Below are positions 1 to 6,984 of a stretch of 64,000 nucleotides of DNA, one piece after another (the stretch's first letter is position 1; the number at the start of each line of letters is the position of its first letter). Source of the stretch: Bradyrhizobium jicamae (GTDB lineage Bacteria; Pseudomonadota; Alphaproteobacteria; Rhizobiales; Xanthobacteraceae); assembly GCF_018130215.1 (NCBI RefSeq), contig NZ_JAFCKQ010000038.1:1-64000 (forward strand). The letters are read 5' to 3'. Position numbers and translations under genes: made by a program. The notes below the pieces were generated by a model. That model was not told the origin of the DNA. It made no database searches and worked only from the letters and a program-made list of their open reading frames with translations.

Positions 1-1175
1 CCTGGGAAGGCCGCCTGTCGGTGACGATGCGCCAGTCGCATACGGCCGGCGACAAGCTGTTCGTCGACTATGCCGGCGATGGCGTGCCGGTGGTAATCGA
101 CCGGTTCACCGGCGAGCGACGCGCCGCGCAGATCTTCGTCGCGGTGCTCGGCGCATCGAGCTTCACCTACGCGCAGGCGACCTGGACGCAGGGGCTCGCC
201 GACTGGATCAGCGGCCACGTCGGCGCCTTCGAGGCGATCGGCGGCGTGCCGGCGCTGCTGGTGCCGGACAATACCAAGGTCGCAGTGATCAAGGCCTGCC
301 TCTACGACCCGCAGATCAACCGCAGCTACGCCGACATGGCGGCGCATTACGGCACCGCCATTCTGCCGGCCAGGCCGCGACGGCCACGGGACAAGGCGAA
401 GGTCGAACAGGCTGTCCTCATGGTCGAGCGCTGGCTGCTCGGGCGGCTGCGCCACCGCACCTTCCACAGCCTCGCTGAGGTCAACGCGGCGATCACCGAG
501 CTAATGACCCGGCTCAACGAGGAGCGGCCGATCCGGCGGCTCGGCGTGACCCGCCGCAAGCTATTGGAGGAGATCGACCGGCCGGCGCTCAAGGACTTGC
601 CGGAGAGCCCCTACGTGTTCGCCGAGTGGCGGATCTGCCGGGTCAGCATCGACTATCACGTCGAGGTCGAGGCGCATTACTACAGCGTCCCGCATCGCTT
701 CGTCCGCGCCGAGGTCGAGGTGCGCTTCACCGCCCGCACCGTCGAGATTTTCCACAAGGGCGAGCGGATCGCCGCGCATCAGCGCATGAGCGGCAACCAC
801 AAGCACACCACCGTGCCGGAACACATGGCGTCCAGTCATCGGCGCTACGCCGGCTGGACCATCGAGCGCATTCGCAAGGAGGCCGCCACGATCGGGCCGG
901 CCACCGCGGCGCTGTGCGACCTGATCCTCGATGAGCGGGCGCACCCCGAGCAGGGCTTTCGCGCTTGCCTCGGCATCATCCGGCTCGGCCAATCCTACGG
1001 GCAAGAGCGGCTCGATGCTGCCGCCATGCGCGCGATCGACATCGGCGCGCGCACCTACGGCTCGGTCAAATCGATCCTTGCCAACAATCTCGATCGGCGT
1101 CCTTCACCCAAGCGCCCCGCGGACAACGCGCCGGTCCTTCATCCCAACATCCGCGGGCCGCGCTACTACAATTAG
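1..1175 (+). CDS. istA: IS21 transposase IstA, 5'-truncated by window
   Basis: DDE-type transposase that cuts and joins the IS ends, working with the helper ATPase IstB. The frame is open from the first bases of the window, so this is the C-terminal part of the protein; a GTG at 21 is internal. The integrase core shows the catalytic acids in order: Asp in FVDYAGD, Asp in VPDNTK, and Glu in KAKVEQAV about 36 residues later, followed by the beta-barrel C-terminal region typical of IstA. It ends in TAG at 1173-1175, inside the ribosome-binding site of istB, which suggests translational coupling. Confidence 0.93.
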   Translation, partial: WEGRLSVTMRQSHTAGDKLFVDYAGDGVPVVIDRFTGERRAAQIFVAVLGASSFTYAQATWTQGLADWISGHVGAFEAIGGVPALLVPDNTKVAVIKACLYDPQINRSYADMAAHYGTAILPARPRRPRDKAKVEQAVLMVERWLLGRLRHRTFHSLAEVNAAITELMTRLNEERPIRRLGVTRRKLLEEIDRPALKDLPESPYVFAEWRICRVSIDYHVEVEAHYYSVPHRFVRAEVEVRFTARTVEIFHKGERIAAHQRMSGNHKHTTVPEHMASSHRRYAGWTIERIRKEAATIGPATAALCDLILDERAHPEQGFRACLGIIRLGQSYGQERLDAAAMRAIDIGARTYGSVKSILANNLDRRPSPKRPADNAPVLHPNIRGPRYYN

Positions 1176-1186
1176 GAGATCACGCC

Positions 1187-1930
1187 TTGCTCACGCATCC
1201 GACCCTCGATCAACTCCACGCGCTCGGCCTTCATGGCATGGCCAAGGCCTTTGCCGACATCGAAGCCGGCGGCGATGCCGCAAGCCTCGGCCATGCCGAA
1301 TGGCTCGCGCTGCTGCTCGAACGCGAAGCCTCGCTGCGACGCGACAAGCGGCTATCGAAGCGGCTGCAATACGCCAAGCTGCGCCAGCAGGCTTGCGTCG
1401 AGGACATCGACTATCGCACCCCGCGCGGCCTCGACCGCAGCCTCCTGACGATGCTGGTCGAAGGCCAATGGATCGACGACCACGCCAACCTGCTGATCTG
1501 CGGGCCCTCCGGCGTCGGCAAGAGCTGGCTCGCCTCGGCGCTCGGCAACAAGGCCTGCCGCGACAATCGCTCCGTGCTCTATCAGCGTGTCCCGCGGCTG
1601 TTCACCGATCTCGCTTTGGCGCGCGGCGACGGCCGCCACCCGCGGCTCCTGCGGGCGCTCGGCCGCATCGATCTGCTCATCTTCGACGACTGGGGCCTCG
1701 AGCCGCTCGACGCCGCGGCCCGCCACGACCTCCTGGAGATCCTCGAGGACCGCTACGGCCGCCGCTCCACCATCGTCACCAGCCAGCTCCCGGTCGATCA
1801 ATGGCACGCGCTGATCGGCGATCCCACCTACGCCGATGCCGTCCTCGACCGCCTGGTCCATAACGCCCACCGGATCGATCTCAACGGCGAAAGCATGCGG
1901 CGAACCCGCAAACCCGACCGAAAGACCTGA
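1187..1930 (+). CDS. istB: IS21 helper ATPase IstB
   Basis: AAA+ ATPase of the DnaC/IstB family that assists IstA in target choice. I start it at TTG 1187, giving MLTHPTLDQLHALGL (247 aa), because AGGAG at 1174-1178 lies at good distance and this N-terminus is typical of the family; the frame is also open further upstream inside istA but without a good start. Walker A is GPSGVGKSW (about residue 106) and Walker B is LLIFDDWG. The length is normal and no damage is visible, so the transposase pair appears intact over the visible part. Confidence 0.93.
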   Translation: MLTHPTLDQLHALGLHGMAKAFADIEAGGDAASLGHAEWLALLLEREASLRRDKRLSKRLQYAKLRQQACVEDIDYRTPRGLDRSLLTMLVEGQWIDDHANLLICGPSGVGKSWLASALGNKACRDNRSVLYQRVPRLFTDLALARGDGRHPRLLRALGRIDLLIFDDWGLEPLDAAARHDLLEILEDRYGRRSTIVTSQLPVDQWHALIGDPTYADAVLDRLVHNAHRIDLNGESMRRTRKPDRKT

Positions 1931-2097
1931 GCCTGTGGCGCTGTGGACATGCCGCTACGCTTGGACAACGCAAAGAGCGTTGCCCACATGCCCACAGCAG
2001 GAGCAACAGAAAAACCCGCCCGTCGAGCCGCGATTCAAGATTGACCACGCGGCTTCGCCGATGCCAGAAACCAGACTGCCAGAACGCCTCGCGCCCC

Positions 2098-2190
2098 GGG
2101 CGACATCAAATCGGAATGGTGGGCGAGATCATCTCGGAATCCTGGGCGAGATCAAATCGGTACACCCGGGCGAGATCATCGGAATCCGCA
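2098..2190 (+). repeat. Four direct repeats at IS21 right end
   Basis: Units of about 23 bp begin at 2098, 2121, 2144 and 2168. Each starts GGGCGAGATC (GGGCGACATC in the first) followed by A-rich bases and TCGG. They lie directly after the IS body and end where the flanking gene resumes. In IS21-family elements such arrays bind IstA; this role is inferred from position and layout. Confidence 0.8.
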
Positions 2191-2438
2191 GGAGGGGCGC
2201 AGGAACTCCCCACGAGCGCCTGTTGACCTTCATGGGTAACCGGGCTCCGGGGCGTATCTCAATGACGGCGGTGGCTCGTGAGCTTGGCCTCAATGCGAAC
2301 GCCAAGAAGGACCTACAGAAGAACCTTCGTAACGAGAACCATCCGACCACGGTGGCCCTCAAAGCCGATGGTGTGACCTACGCCGTCACTGGGCGGGGCC
2401 GCAGTGGAAAGAGTGAGCTGGTTAAGGAAGCAGCGTAG
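2191..2438 (+). pseudogene. 3' remnant of an unknown gene cut by the IS
   Basis: Reading frame continuing from the IS terminus to TAG at 2436-2438. An in-frame ATG at 2232 would give 68 residues: a basic protein with NPRAPG-like start (MGNRAPGRISM), a possible helix-turn-helix segment TAVARELGLNANAKKDL and a C-terminus with GRGRSGKSEL. It is followed by a good terminator, so it was a real transcript end. The IS probably removed the 5' part; whether the ATG at 2232 still serves as a start is unknown. No function recognised. Confidence 0.5.
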
Positions 2439-2457
2439 TTAGAATACACAAGATAAC

Positions 2458-2506
2458 GGCCGCATCAGGTTATCCCAGCCAAGGGAGCCCGGTGCGGCCT
2501 TTTTTC
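2458..2506 (+). terminator. Rho-independent terminator
   Basis: Stem GGCCGCATC (2458-2466) pairs with GGTGCGGCC (2491-2499) with one wobble pair, followed by six T and a short pyrimidine run. It lies 20 bases after the stop of the gene remnant at 2438. Confidence 0.8.
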
Positions 2507-2819
2507 TTATTGGCACGTCGTGTTGGTGCCCCCGATACCATTGGGCATCGTGGAGCAGTGAACCGCAGGCGGGTTTGCGGCGCTCTGCATTGCTTGACTG
2601 GCCGCTTGCAACCTCTGTCTAAACTCTTGGCGACGGGCCTGCTGGTTCGCTTCTTCTGCGGCCTCAGCGCGTGCCCCTTCCTCGCCGCGATGCCGGTGGC
2701 CGCACCGAAGCTCAGGATGCCCCGGTGCGACCCTTGGGTGTTAGCTAGCTGTCGCGCCGCTTGCTCGGTTCGCGGGCGGCCAGCTTCCTGGTGCGCTGAT
2801 CGCGCTGTGCGAATACCAT
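2507..2819 (-). pseudogene. Small frame-broken gene, possible secreted protein
   Basis: ATG at 2819 overlaps the stop of the upstream gene (TAATG), as in an operon. The three minus-strand frames are successively protein-like: first MVFAQRDQRTRKLAAREPS, then a frame with ILSFGAATGIAA, and finally a frame with an Ala/Glu/Gln-rich helix (ARAEAAEEANQQARRQ) ending in CSTMPNGIGGTNTTCQ before TAA at 2507-2509. The last, two-cysteine tail resembles small exported rhizobial proteins. Two frameshifts are needed to join them, so I call it a decayed gene; sequencing indels are the alternative. Function unknown. Confidence 0.4.
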
Positions 2820-3085
2820 TACCTCAACCCTCCCATCCAAGCGGCCAATTCCCTACCCTCCCGGCTCATCCCTGCGGCTAAGATGTCGAAGAGCCGCTTC
2901 TTCTTCGTCCCGTCCTGATGCGCGTACATCAGAATGTTCTTCAGGTTCTCAGGGTCGGGCGCGGCCTCCACGATGTCGAACAGATTGTTGCTCGACATAC
3001 CGAGGGTCTTCGCGACCGCATCGAAGCGGTCTCCCCGAACTTCAGCTACCCAACGGTCCAGTTCATTTTCGTCGTCGTATGCCAT
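2819..3085 (-). CDS. Hypothetical protein, 88 aa
   Basis: Small acidic protein starting at ATG 3085 with GGAG about ten bases upstream. The sequence is a plausible soluble helical protein: an N-terminal acidic stretch (DDENELDRW), then VAKTLGM, FDIVEAAPDPENLKNIL and KKKRLFDILAAGM. It contains no transmembrane segment or signal peptide. It is transcribed with the gene at 3113 (27-bp gap) and overlaps the broken gene after it by one base, so the three form a small operon running away from the integrase. I do not recognise a family. Accessory cargo of the integrated element. Confidence 0.6.
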   Translation of the reverse strand: MAYDDENELDRWVAEVRGDRFDAVAKTLGMSSNNLFDIVEAAPDPENLKNILMYAHQDGTKKKRLFDILAAGMSREGRELAAWMGGLR

Positions 3086-3112
3086 AGCTAGTCATCTCCG
3101 GGTGTTGGGTTA

Positions 3113-3502
3113 TTATTTGCGACTAAGTTCCCAGGCGCGACGGACCTTAGACAACAGGTTCGAGCCTTTCTCGTTGATGAATGAACGGTTGATGCGTAGG
3201 TCCTGCTTATCGCGAACCTGCGAAATCACATTCATACCCTCGCCCCCGTTCCGGCTACGCTCCCCAAGGTCGAGAAGGTGCCGCGTCATGACGGCCTTAT
3301 AAATCCCGACCTCGTTAGCGTACTCATTGACCGGCCGCCCTTCCTTCTCAGCGACCGTCAGGAAGCTGATGATGTAGCTGGCGGGGATTGTAGGGTTAGC
3401 CGCAACGAACGGCTCTATGGCCAGCCTGAGGGCTTTGGCTGCCTGTCTGGCTTCGTCCGACAAGAGTGATTTGTAGCCAACCGGCATGTTTGCGTTAGTC
3501 AT
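3113..3502 (-). CDS. Hypothetical protein, possible winged-helix regulator
   Basis: 129 residues from ATG 3502 (MTNANMPVGYK); the frame is open to a TTG at 3586 but the extra N-terminus is low-complexity and basic. The middle (SYIISFLTVAEKEGRPVNEYANEVGIYKAVMTRHLLDLG) resembles a MarR-like winged-helix pattern: a helix, a sensing helix, then a recognition helix and an RHL segment. The C-terminal part (GMNVISQVRD, then RINRSFINEKG) would match the wing region seen in phage and plasmid MarR-like proteins. It sits 134 bp from the integrase gene on the same strand and may regulate element genes. The family call is tentative. Confidence 0.55.
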   Translation of the reverse strand: MTNANMPVGYKSLLSDEARQAAKALRLAIEPFVAANPTIPASYIISFLTVAEKEGRPVNEYANEVGIYKAVMTRHLLDLGERSRNGGEGMNVISQVRDKQDLRINRSFINEKGSNLLSKVRRAWELSRK

Positions 3503-3635
3503 GTGTGCGTGATGCTTTCGCTGGTGTCCCGGCGTTGCCCTAGCGCCCCTGCCGGTAGTCTTTTTGGTGCCACTGTGTACGCGCAACAGCTCAGTCGGTG
3601 GGCCACAGTGACCCGGCCCTCCGCTGAGAAGCGGT

Positions 3636-5261
3636 TTAATCTAGCGTGTAACGCGGGAATTTATTGAGAGCTTCGGCCATCGCGACTACGCGCGGTGCCC
3701 CGTATTTCCTTCCCTCGGTCGCCTGCGTGTGCCCGGTAATCGCGTCGTTCATTTTCTCGGGCATTCCGATTTCATCAGCGATGCGCTTGAAGGTATGCCG
3801 CCAAGCATGGTTCGGGCTAAGCTCGGGATCGTCTACACCCAACGCGCGTACCCATGTGCCCAGGTGTGCGCGCGCCGTATCGGCCCGGCTACGCGATGGT
3901 TTTAGAGGATCAGTACTCATCTGCTGTTGGGTGCGGTCATTGTAAAACAAAGCGCCTTTTCCGACCCGCTCCACCGTCTCAATGAAGCCCTGTGCAACAA
4001 GGTGTTCGTGAAGCGGCACGACACGTATCTTGCGGGTCTTCATCGTGCCCGCGTCGGGTGTCAGCTTCATCACGTAGAGGCCGTTGCGGTCTTCAATGTC
4101 GCTGCCGCGCAACTGGGTAATCTCTCCCGGCCTCGCCCCAGAATACGCGCAGAGCCATGGCACCCAGCGCCGCGTCCTCTCGGTTGGGCTGGTTGGCTTC
4201 TCGTAGGCGAGGCTGGCCTTCAATATCGTGCTTGCCTCGGCTGCGGTGAAGCTCCGACCATCCTCCCGCGTCTGCATCTTACGCGGCACGTCAACCTTGA
4301 CTTCCTTGAAGGGATTTTGGCGAATGCGCTTATGCTCTCGCGCCCAACCGAAAACTCGCCGAGATGCCGAAAGCCAGATTTCCCGAACGGTACTCGCCCC
4401 GCGCTCCGCCGTGACTAGACCATGCACCCACTTGCGTGCGGCGTCTTCGGTGATCCCATCTGCCCCTACGTCAGCAAACTGACGCTGCATTTCGAGGAAC
4501 ACGGACCGCCAGCGTGTCACCGTCTTTGGCGCGGGCTTTTTCGCGGTGACGAACGCCTCGAACAATTCCCAGCAGCTCACACCTGAACTGCGCACGGGTC
4601 CATTTGTAAAGGGTGGGAAACTGTCAGGAGTGTCATCGTGGGAGTAGTCACCATTAGCGCGCCTCTCAAGCAGCGAAATGGCTGGCAAGAGGTTGTCGCT
4701 AACCGCGTCCACAAAGAGAGCATAGGCGCTGGCATTGAGGGCCATCCCCTCGCTGGCCAGAAATGTCGCTACGCGGGCACACTCGGCAACCTGCGGCCTC
4801 ACCGCCTCCCGGACTTCAGGTTCTTTGGCCCAATCCCAGCGGGGGTCCGCCTTGGGGTCAGCTTCGTAGCTGTCAGGCGCATGCGGACGGATCACGTCCC
4901 ACACGAAAAGGTCGCCCAATTCCCGCCAGTGCTTTGCGGGGCCGGGATCATCCTCGTGCTGCTTGACGAACCAGTTGTACCACCGGCCTGCGAGCGCGAT
5001 TGCATTTAGCCGGGTAAGCGGCTGGCCTTCGCCGTTTCGCTGCGCACGCAACGCGGCGATGCGGGTTTCAACCTCAGCCTCCCATTCCCCGAGACGCACC
5101 TTTGCCTCGGACTTGGGTGTGTCTGCCGCGAGCTTAAGATGGGCTTCTCGCTTGAGGCCGTAGAGCCGCGCGTATTCCCCACGAACATCCTCGGGAATGG
5201 CTTTGCGGGCAAACCACCGACCATCAACAGCACGAGTTAACGAGACCATCCGCAATGCCAT
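3636..5261 (-). CDS. int: Tyrosine site-specific integrase
   Basis: 541-aa phage-type integrase that would recombine att sites of the element with tRNA-His. The catalytic domain is complete: Arg377 in YSGARPGEI, a likely Lys near residue 412 in KTRKIRVVPLH, His485 and Arg488 in HAWRH, His511 in ITGHT, and the nucleophile Tyr520 in GRKYGAP. The N-terminal half holds an arm-binding/core-binding region and is long for the family. The start ATG at 5261 lies 85 bp from the CCA end of tRNA-His, and transcription runs into the element. Intact by inspection, so the element may still be mobile. Confidence 0.92.
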   Translation of the reverse strand: MALRMVSLTRAVDGRWFARKAIPEDVRGEYARLYGLKREAHLKLAADTPKSEAKVRLGEWEAEVETRIAALRAQRNGEGQPLTRLNAIALAGRWYNWFVKQHEDDPGPAKHWRELGDLFVWDVIRPHAPDSYEADPKADPRWDWAKEPEVREAVRPQVAECARVATFLASEGMALNASAYALFVDAVSDNLLPAISLLERRANGDYSHDDTPDSFPPFTNGPVRSSGVSCWELFEAFVTAKKPAPKTVTRWRSVFLEMQRQFADVGADGITEDAARKWVHGLVTAERGASTVREIWLSASRRVFGWAREHKRIRQNPFKEVKVDVPRKMQTREDGRSFTAAEASTILKASLAYEKPTSPTERTRRWVPWLCAYSGARPGEITQLRGSDIEDRNGLYVMKLTPDAGTMKTRKIRVVPLHEHLVAQGFIETVERVGKGALFYNDRTQQQMSTDPLKPSRSRADTARAHLGTWVRALGVDDPELSPNHAWRHTFKRIADEIGMPEKMNDAITGHTQATEGRKYGAPRVVAMAEALNKFPRYTLD

Positions 5262-5346
5262 TTGTATGCGCCTTTGTATTTCAGGCGGCGCAAATCCACT
5301 TGGCTTATCAGTAAGATGCTGAGCGTGCGGGGCAATTCAACTGTAG

Positions 5347-5423
5347 TGGTACAGTTGGGTGGGCTCGAACCACCGACCTCCTGTTCCACAGACAGGCGCT
5401 CTAACCAACTGAGCTACAACTGC
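5347..5423 (-). tRNA. tRNA-His (GTG)
   Basis: 77-nt cloverleaf with encoded CCA. The anticodon stem CCTGT/ACAGG encloses loop CTGTGGA, giving anticodon GTG (His). The T arm is GGTGG TTCGAGC CCACC. The acceptor stem begins with G1 paired to U72 and is followed by A73; the base before G1 is T, so no G-1 is encoded. This matches the divergent tRNA-His group described in some alphaproteobacteria. The 3' half faces the integrase gene and is the likely attB core. Confidence 0.95.
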
Positions 5424-5546
5424 ATCCTGGCACGCGGCCCTCTGCAGAAAGGGGGCGGCGATTTCGGGCGGAAACTAGGTGCAACGCGCCCCTTTGGCAA
5501 GGCCGTAACGCAGGCTTTCCGCGCCGTTTCGAAACTCAATTCCAAC

Positions 5547-5573
5547 AAAAAGCCCGGGCCGATCGGCCCGGGC
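5547..5573 (-). terminator. Terminator after phasin gene
   Basis: Near-perfect palindrome GCCCGGGCC-GATC-GGCCCGGGC (5552-5573) followed, on the minus strand, by five T (5547-5551). It lies 22 bases after the phasin stop codon. Confidence 0.9.
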
Positions 5574-5594
5574 CCTTCGCAATCGTCGGGGCGA

Positions 5595-6029
5595 TCAGGC
5601 CGCCGGCTGGTAGAACTTCGAGGCGCCGGCCTTGATCGGCTCGGCGGCCTCGGCAGCGACCTTCTGGCCGAGCTCGGCGAGCTCCTTGGCCTGGGCGGTG
5701 TAGGTCTCGAACTGCTTGCGGGCGTGCGAGGTCCACAGCTCGACCGCCTCGGAGGGCGACTTCACGCTGAACAGCTCCTGGGCGAAATTGAGCGAGGAGG
5801 TCGAGTTTGCCTTGAAGAACTCGATCAGCTTGGCCGAGTACTCGGTGGCACCCTTGTTCATGGTGGTGAAGACGGCCTCGACCGTCGAGTTGTGGGTCTC
5901 GGCAGCGTCCTTGAACTTGGCGTAGCTGTCGCGGGCCTGCGACACGCCCTTTTCGGCGAACGCACGCATCTGCTCGGGAACTTCAAAGGGGATGATCGAG
6001 GCGGAAAACGGATCGGACGGGTTCGTCAT
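5595..6029 (-). CDS. Phasin family protein (polyhydroxyalkanoate granule)
   Basis: 144-aa phasin of the alphaproteobacterial type (Phasin_2). Such proteins coat polyhydroxyalkanoate granules and control their number and size. The sequence is helical throughout: IIPFEVPEQMRAFAEKGVSQAR opens the family pattern, and heptad-like stretches continue through ELFSVKSPSEAVELWTSHARKQFETY. Start ATG 6029 is supported by AAGGA ten bases upstream; the longer frame to 6068 has no support. A second phasin lies upstream on the same strand (282-bp gap), and the gene has its own terminator, so it is probably transcribed alone. Confidence 0.9.
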   Translation of the reverse strand: MTNPSDPFSASIIPFEVPEQMRAFAEKGVSQARDSYAKFKDAAETHNSTVEAVFTTMNKGATEYSAKLIEFFKANSTSSLNFAQELFSVKSPSEAVELWTSHARKQFETYTAQAKELAELGQKVAAEAAEPIKAGASKFYQPAA

Positions 6030-6311
6030 GACGTGTATCCTTCGCAACGGGTGACTCGATGTGACCATTGCGAGCGCCCCCGGGACCTGGAAAACCGGGG
6101 ACGTCGAAATCGATCACGCTGCCTTGGTTCACGGGAATGCCCTTCGTCGGGCATGTCCAATAAACACCCGTATCATGTCAATTTTGTGCAACGCAACGCG
6201 AAAACGCTGCAATGCCGCAACATTTGGCCGGACCGGGTGCGGGTTCCGTTCCGGCCGCGCCCGAGGTTGCATCGCAATCTGCACGGGACGGCCGGGCGCC
6301 GGTCAGCCGGC

Positions 6312-6695
6312 TCAGTTCCTCGGCTTGACCGCATCCATTGCGGCGCGGCTGACGGCCTGGCCCATTTCGCTGGCCTGCTCGGTGAGTGCGCGCATCTGGC
6401 TTTGCACATATTCGCTGTGCAGCTTCATCACCTCGGTGAGATCCTTGGCCTTGAGCAGCGACTGGGCGTAATCCAGCGAGGTCTGCACGTTCTTTTCGGC
6501 ATAGGCGAGCGCCTTGCTGGAAATGTCCCTCGCGCCGGCGCGCATCGTGGCATTGCGCTCCTCGATCTTGCCGGCAGTTGCCTGCGTGTTGGAGACGAAT
6601 TGCTCGAACGCCTTGCGCGCCTGGTCGAAGCTTGCTTCCGCCATCGTTCGCATGTCCTTCGGGATCTCGAAATGGTCTCGCCCGGGTTCACTCAT
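6312..6695 (-). CDS. Phasin family protein, second paralogue
   Basis: 127-aa phasin from ATG 6695, with GGAG seven bases upstream (a GTG two codons earlier is less likely). It shares the N-terminal pattern FEIPKDMRTMAEASFDQARKAFEQF and the central SLLKAKDLTEVMKLHSEYVQSQM motif with the phasin at 5595, but overall the two differ clearly, so they are old paralogues. It presumably binds storage granules. The 282 bp between the two genes carry several TGC/GCA-rich segments around 6183-6222, as in promoters controlled by the granule-sensing repressor PhaR; that regulation is inferred. Confidence 0.88.
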   Translation of the reverse strand: MSEPGRDHFEIPKDMRTMAEASFDQARKAFEQFVSNTQATAGKIEERNATMRAGARDISSKALAYAEKNVQTSLDYAQSLLKAKDLTEVMKLHSEYVQSQMRALTEQASEMGQAVSRAAMDAVKPRN

Positions 6696-6891
6696 GGTCA
6701 CTCTCCATGGCCTGTTTCTTCTGACGTCGAAGCACCGGACGGCTGCCGCCGGTTCCGGCGATACCCGACAACGCGGCAGCGTCCGGATCGTTCAGGCGGG
6801 TTTCAGGGATCCTTGGCGAGTTAACGTTATCCCGTCTTTGCCGCAGCCGCGCCTGAAGGGGCCGTGGACCTGCCGCCCAGCGCTTGCGATA

Positions 6892-6906
6892 CTAACGTTC
6901 CGTTAA
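6892..6906 (+). promoter_or_regulatory. CtrA-like box (CTAA-N7-TTAA)
   Basis: CTAA (6892-6895), seven bases, TTAA (6903-6906): one mismatch from the TTAA-N7-TTAA consensus of the cell-cycle regulator CtrA. It lies 79 bp before the start of a cell-cycle-type histidine kinase. A further GTTAAC lies near 6820. Prediction only. Confidence 0.35.
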
Positions 6907-6984
6907 GGCTGTCATCCTGTGGCCACCGGGTTCTGCGGCCGGGCGCGGTGAGAAAGCCCAACCAATGCGGTCAAGTCCTGCGTG

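Larger units (their letters stand above)
1..2190 (+). mobile_element. IS21-family insertion sequence (left part outside window)
   Basis: The istA-istB pair in standard order, with istB starting 11 bases after istA stops, defines the family. Downstream of istB lies about 170 bp of non-coding DNA and then an array of four repeats ending near 2190 with a CCGCA end. IS21 elements typically carry multiple transposase-binding repeats at their ends, so I place the right terminus there. The left terminus is not in the window. The exact right boundary is an inference from the repeat array. Confidence 0.8.
1..5346. mobile_element. Right end of an integrative element at tRNA-His
   Basis: A tyrosine integrase gene lies directly beside the 3' end of a tRNA-His gene and is transcribed away from it, the usual arrangement for an element integrated in a tRNA gene. 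Between the integrase and the window edge are only small unknown genes, broken genes and an IS21 insertion, in contrast to the dense housekeeping genes on the other side of the tRNA. The outer att site and most of the element must lie left of the window: I saw no second copy of the tRNA 3' end within positions 1-5346. The extent is inferred. Confidence 0.7.

Noticed and set aside
2492..2881. Plus-strand 129-codon frame
   Set aside because: Starts inside a terminator stem and has a non-protein-like Cys/Arg/Pro composition; the minus strand is more coherent here.
1..5346. Search for the second attachment copy within the window
   Set aside because: No second copy of the tRNA 3' sequence was seen, so the left border must be outside.
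5262..6824. Long plus-strand open frame (520 codons) opposite the phasins
   Set aside because: It runs through tRNA-His, a terminator and both phasin genes in antisense; its translation is Arg/Gly/Leu-rich without any family pattern.
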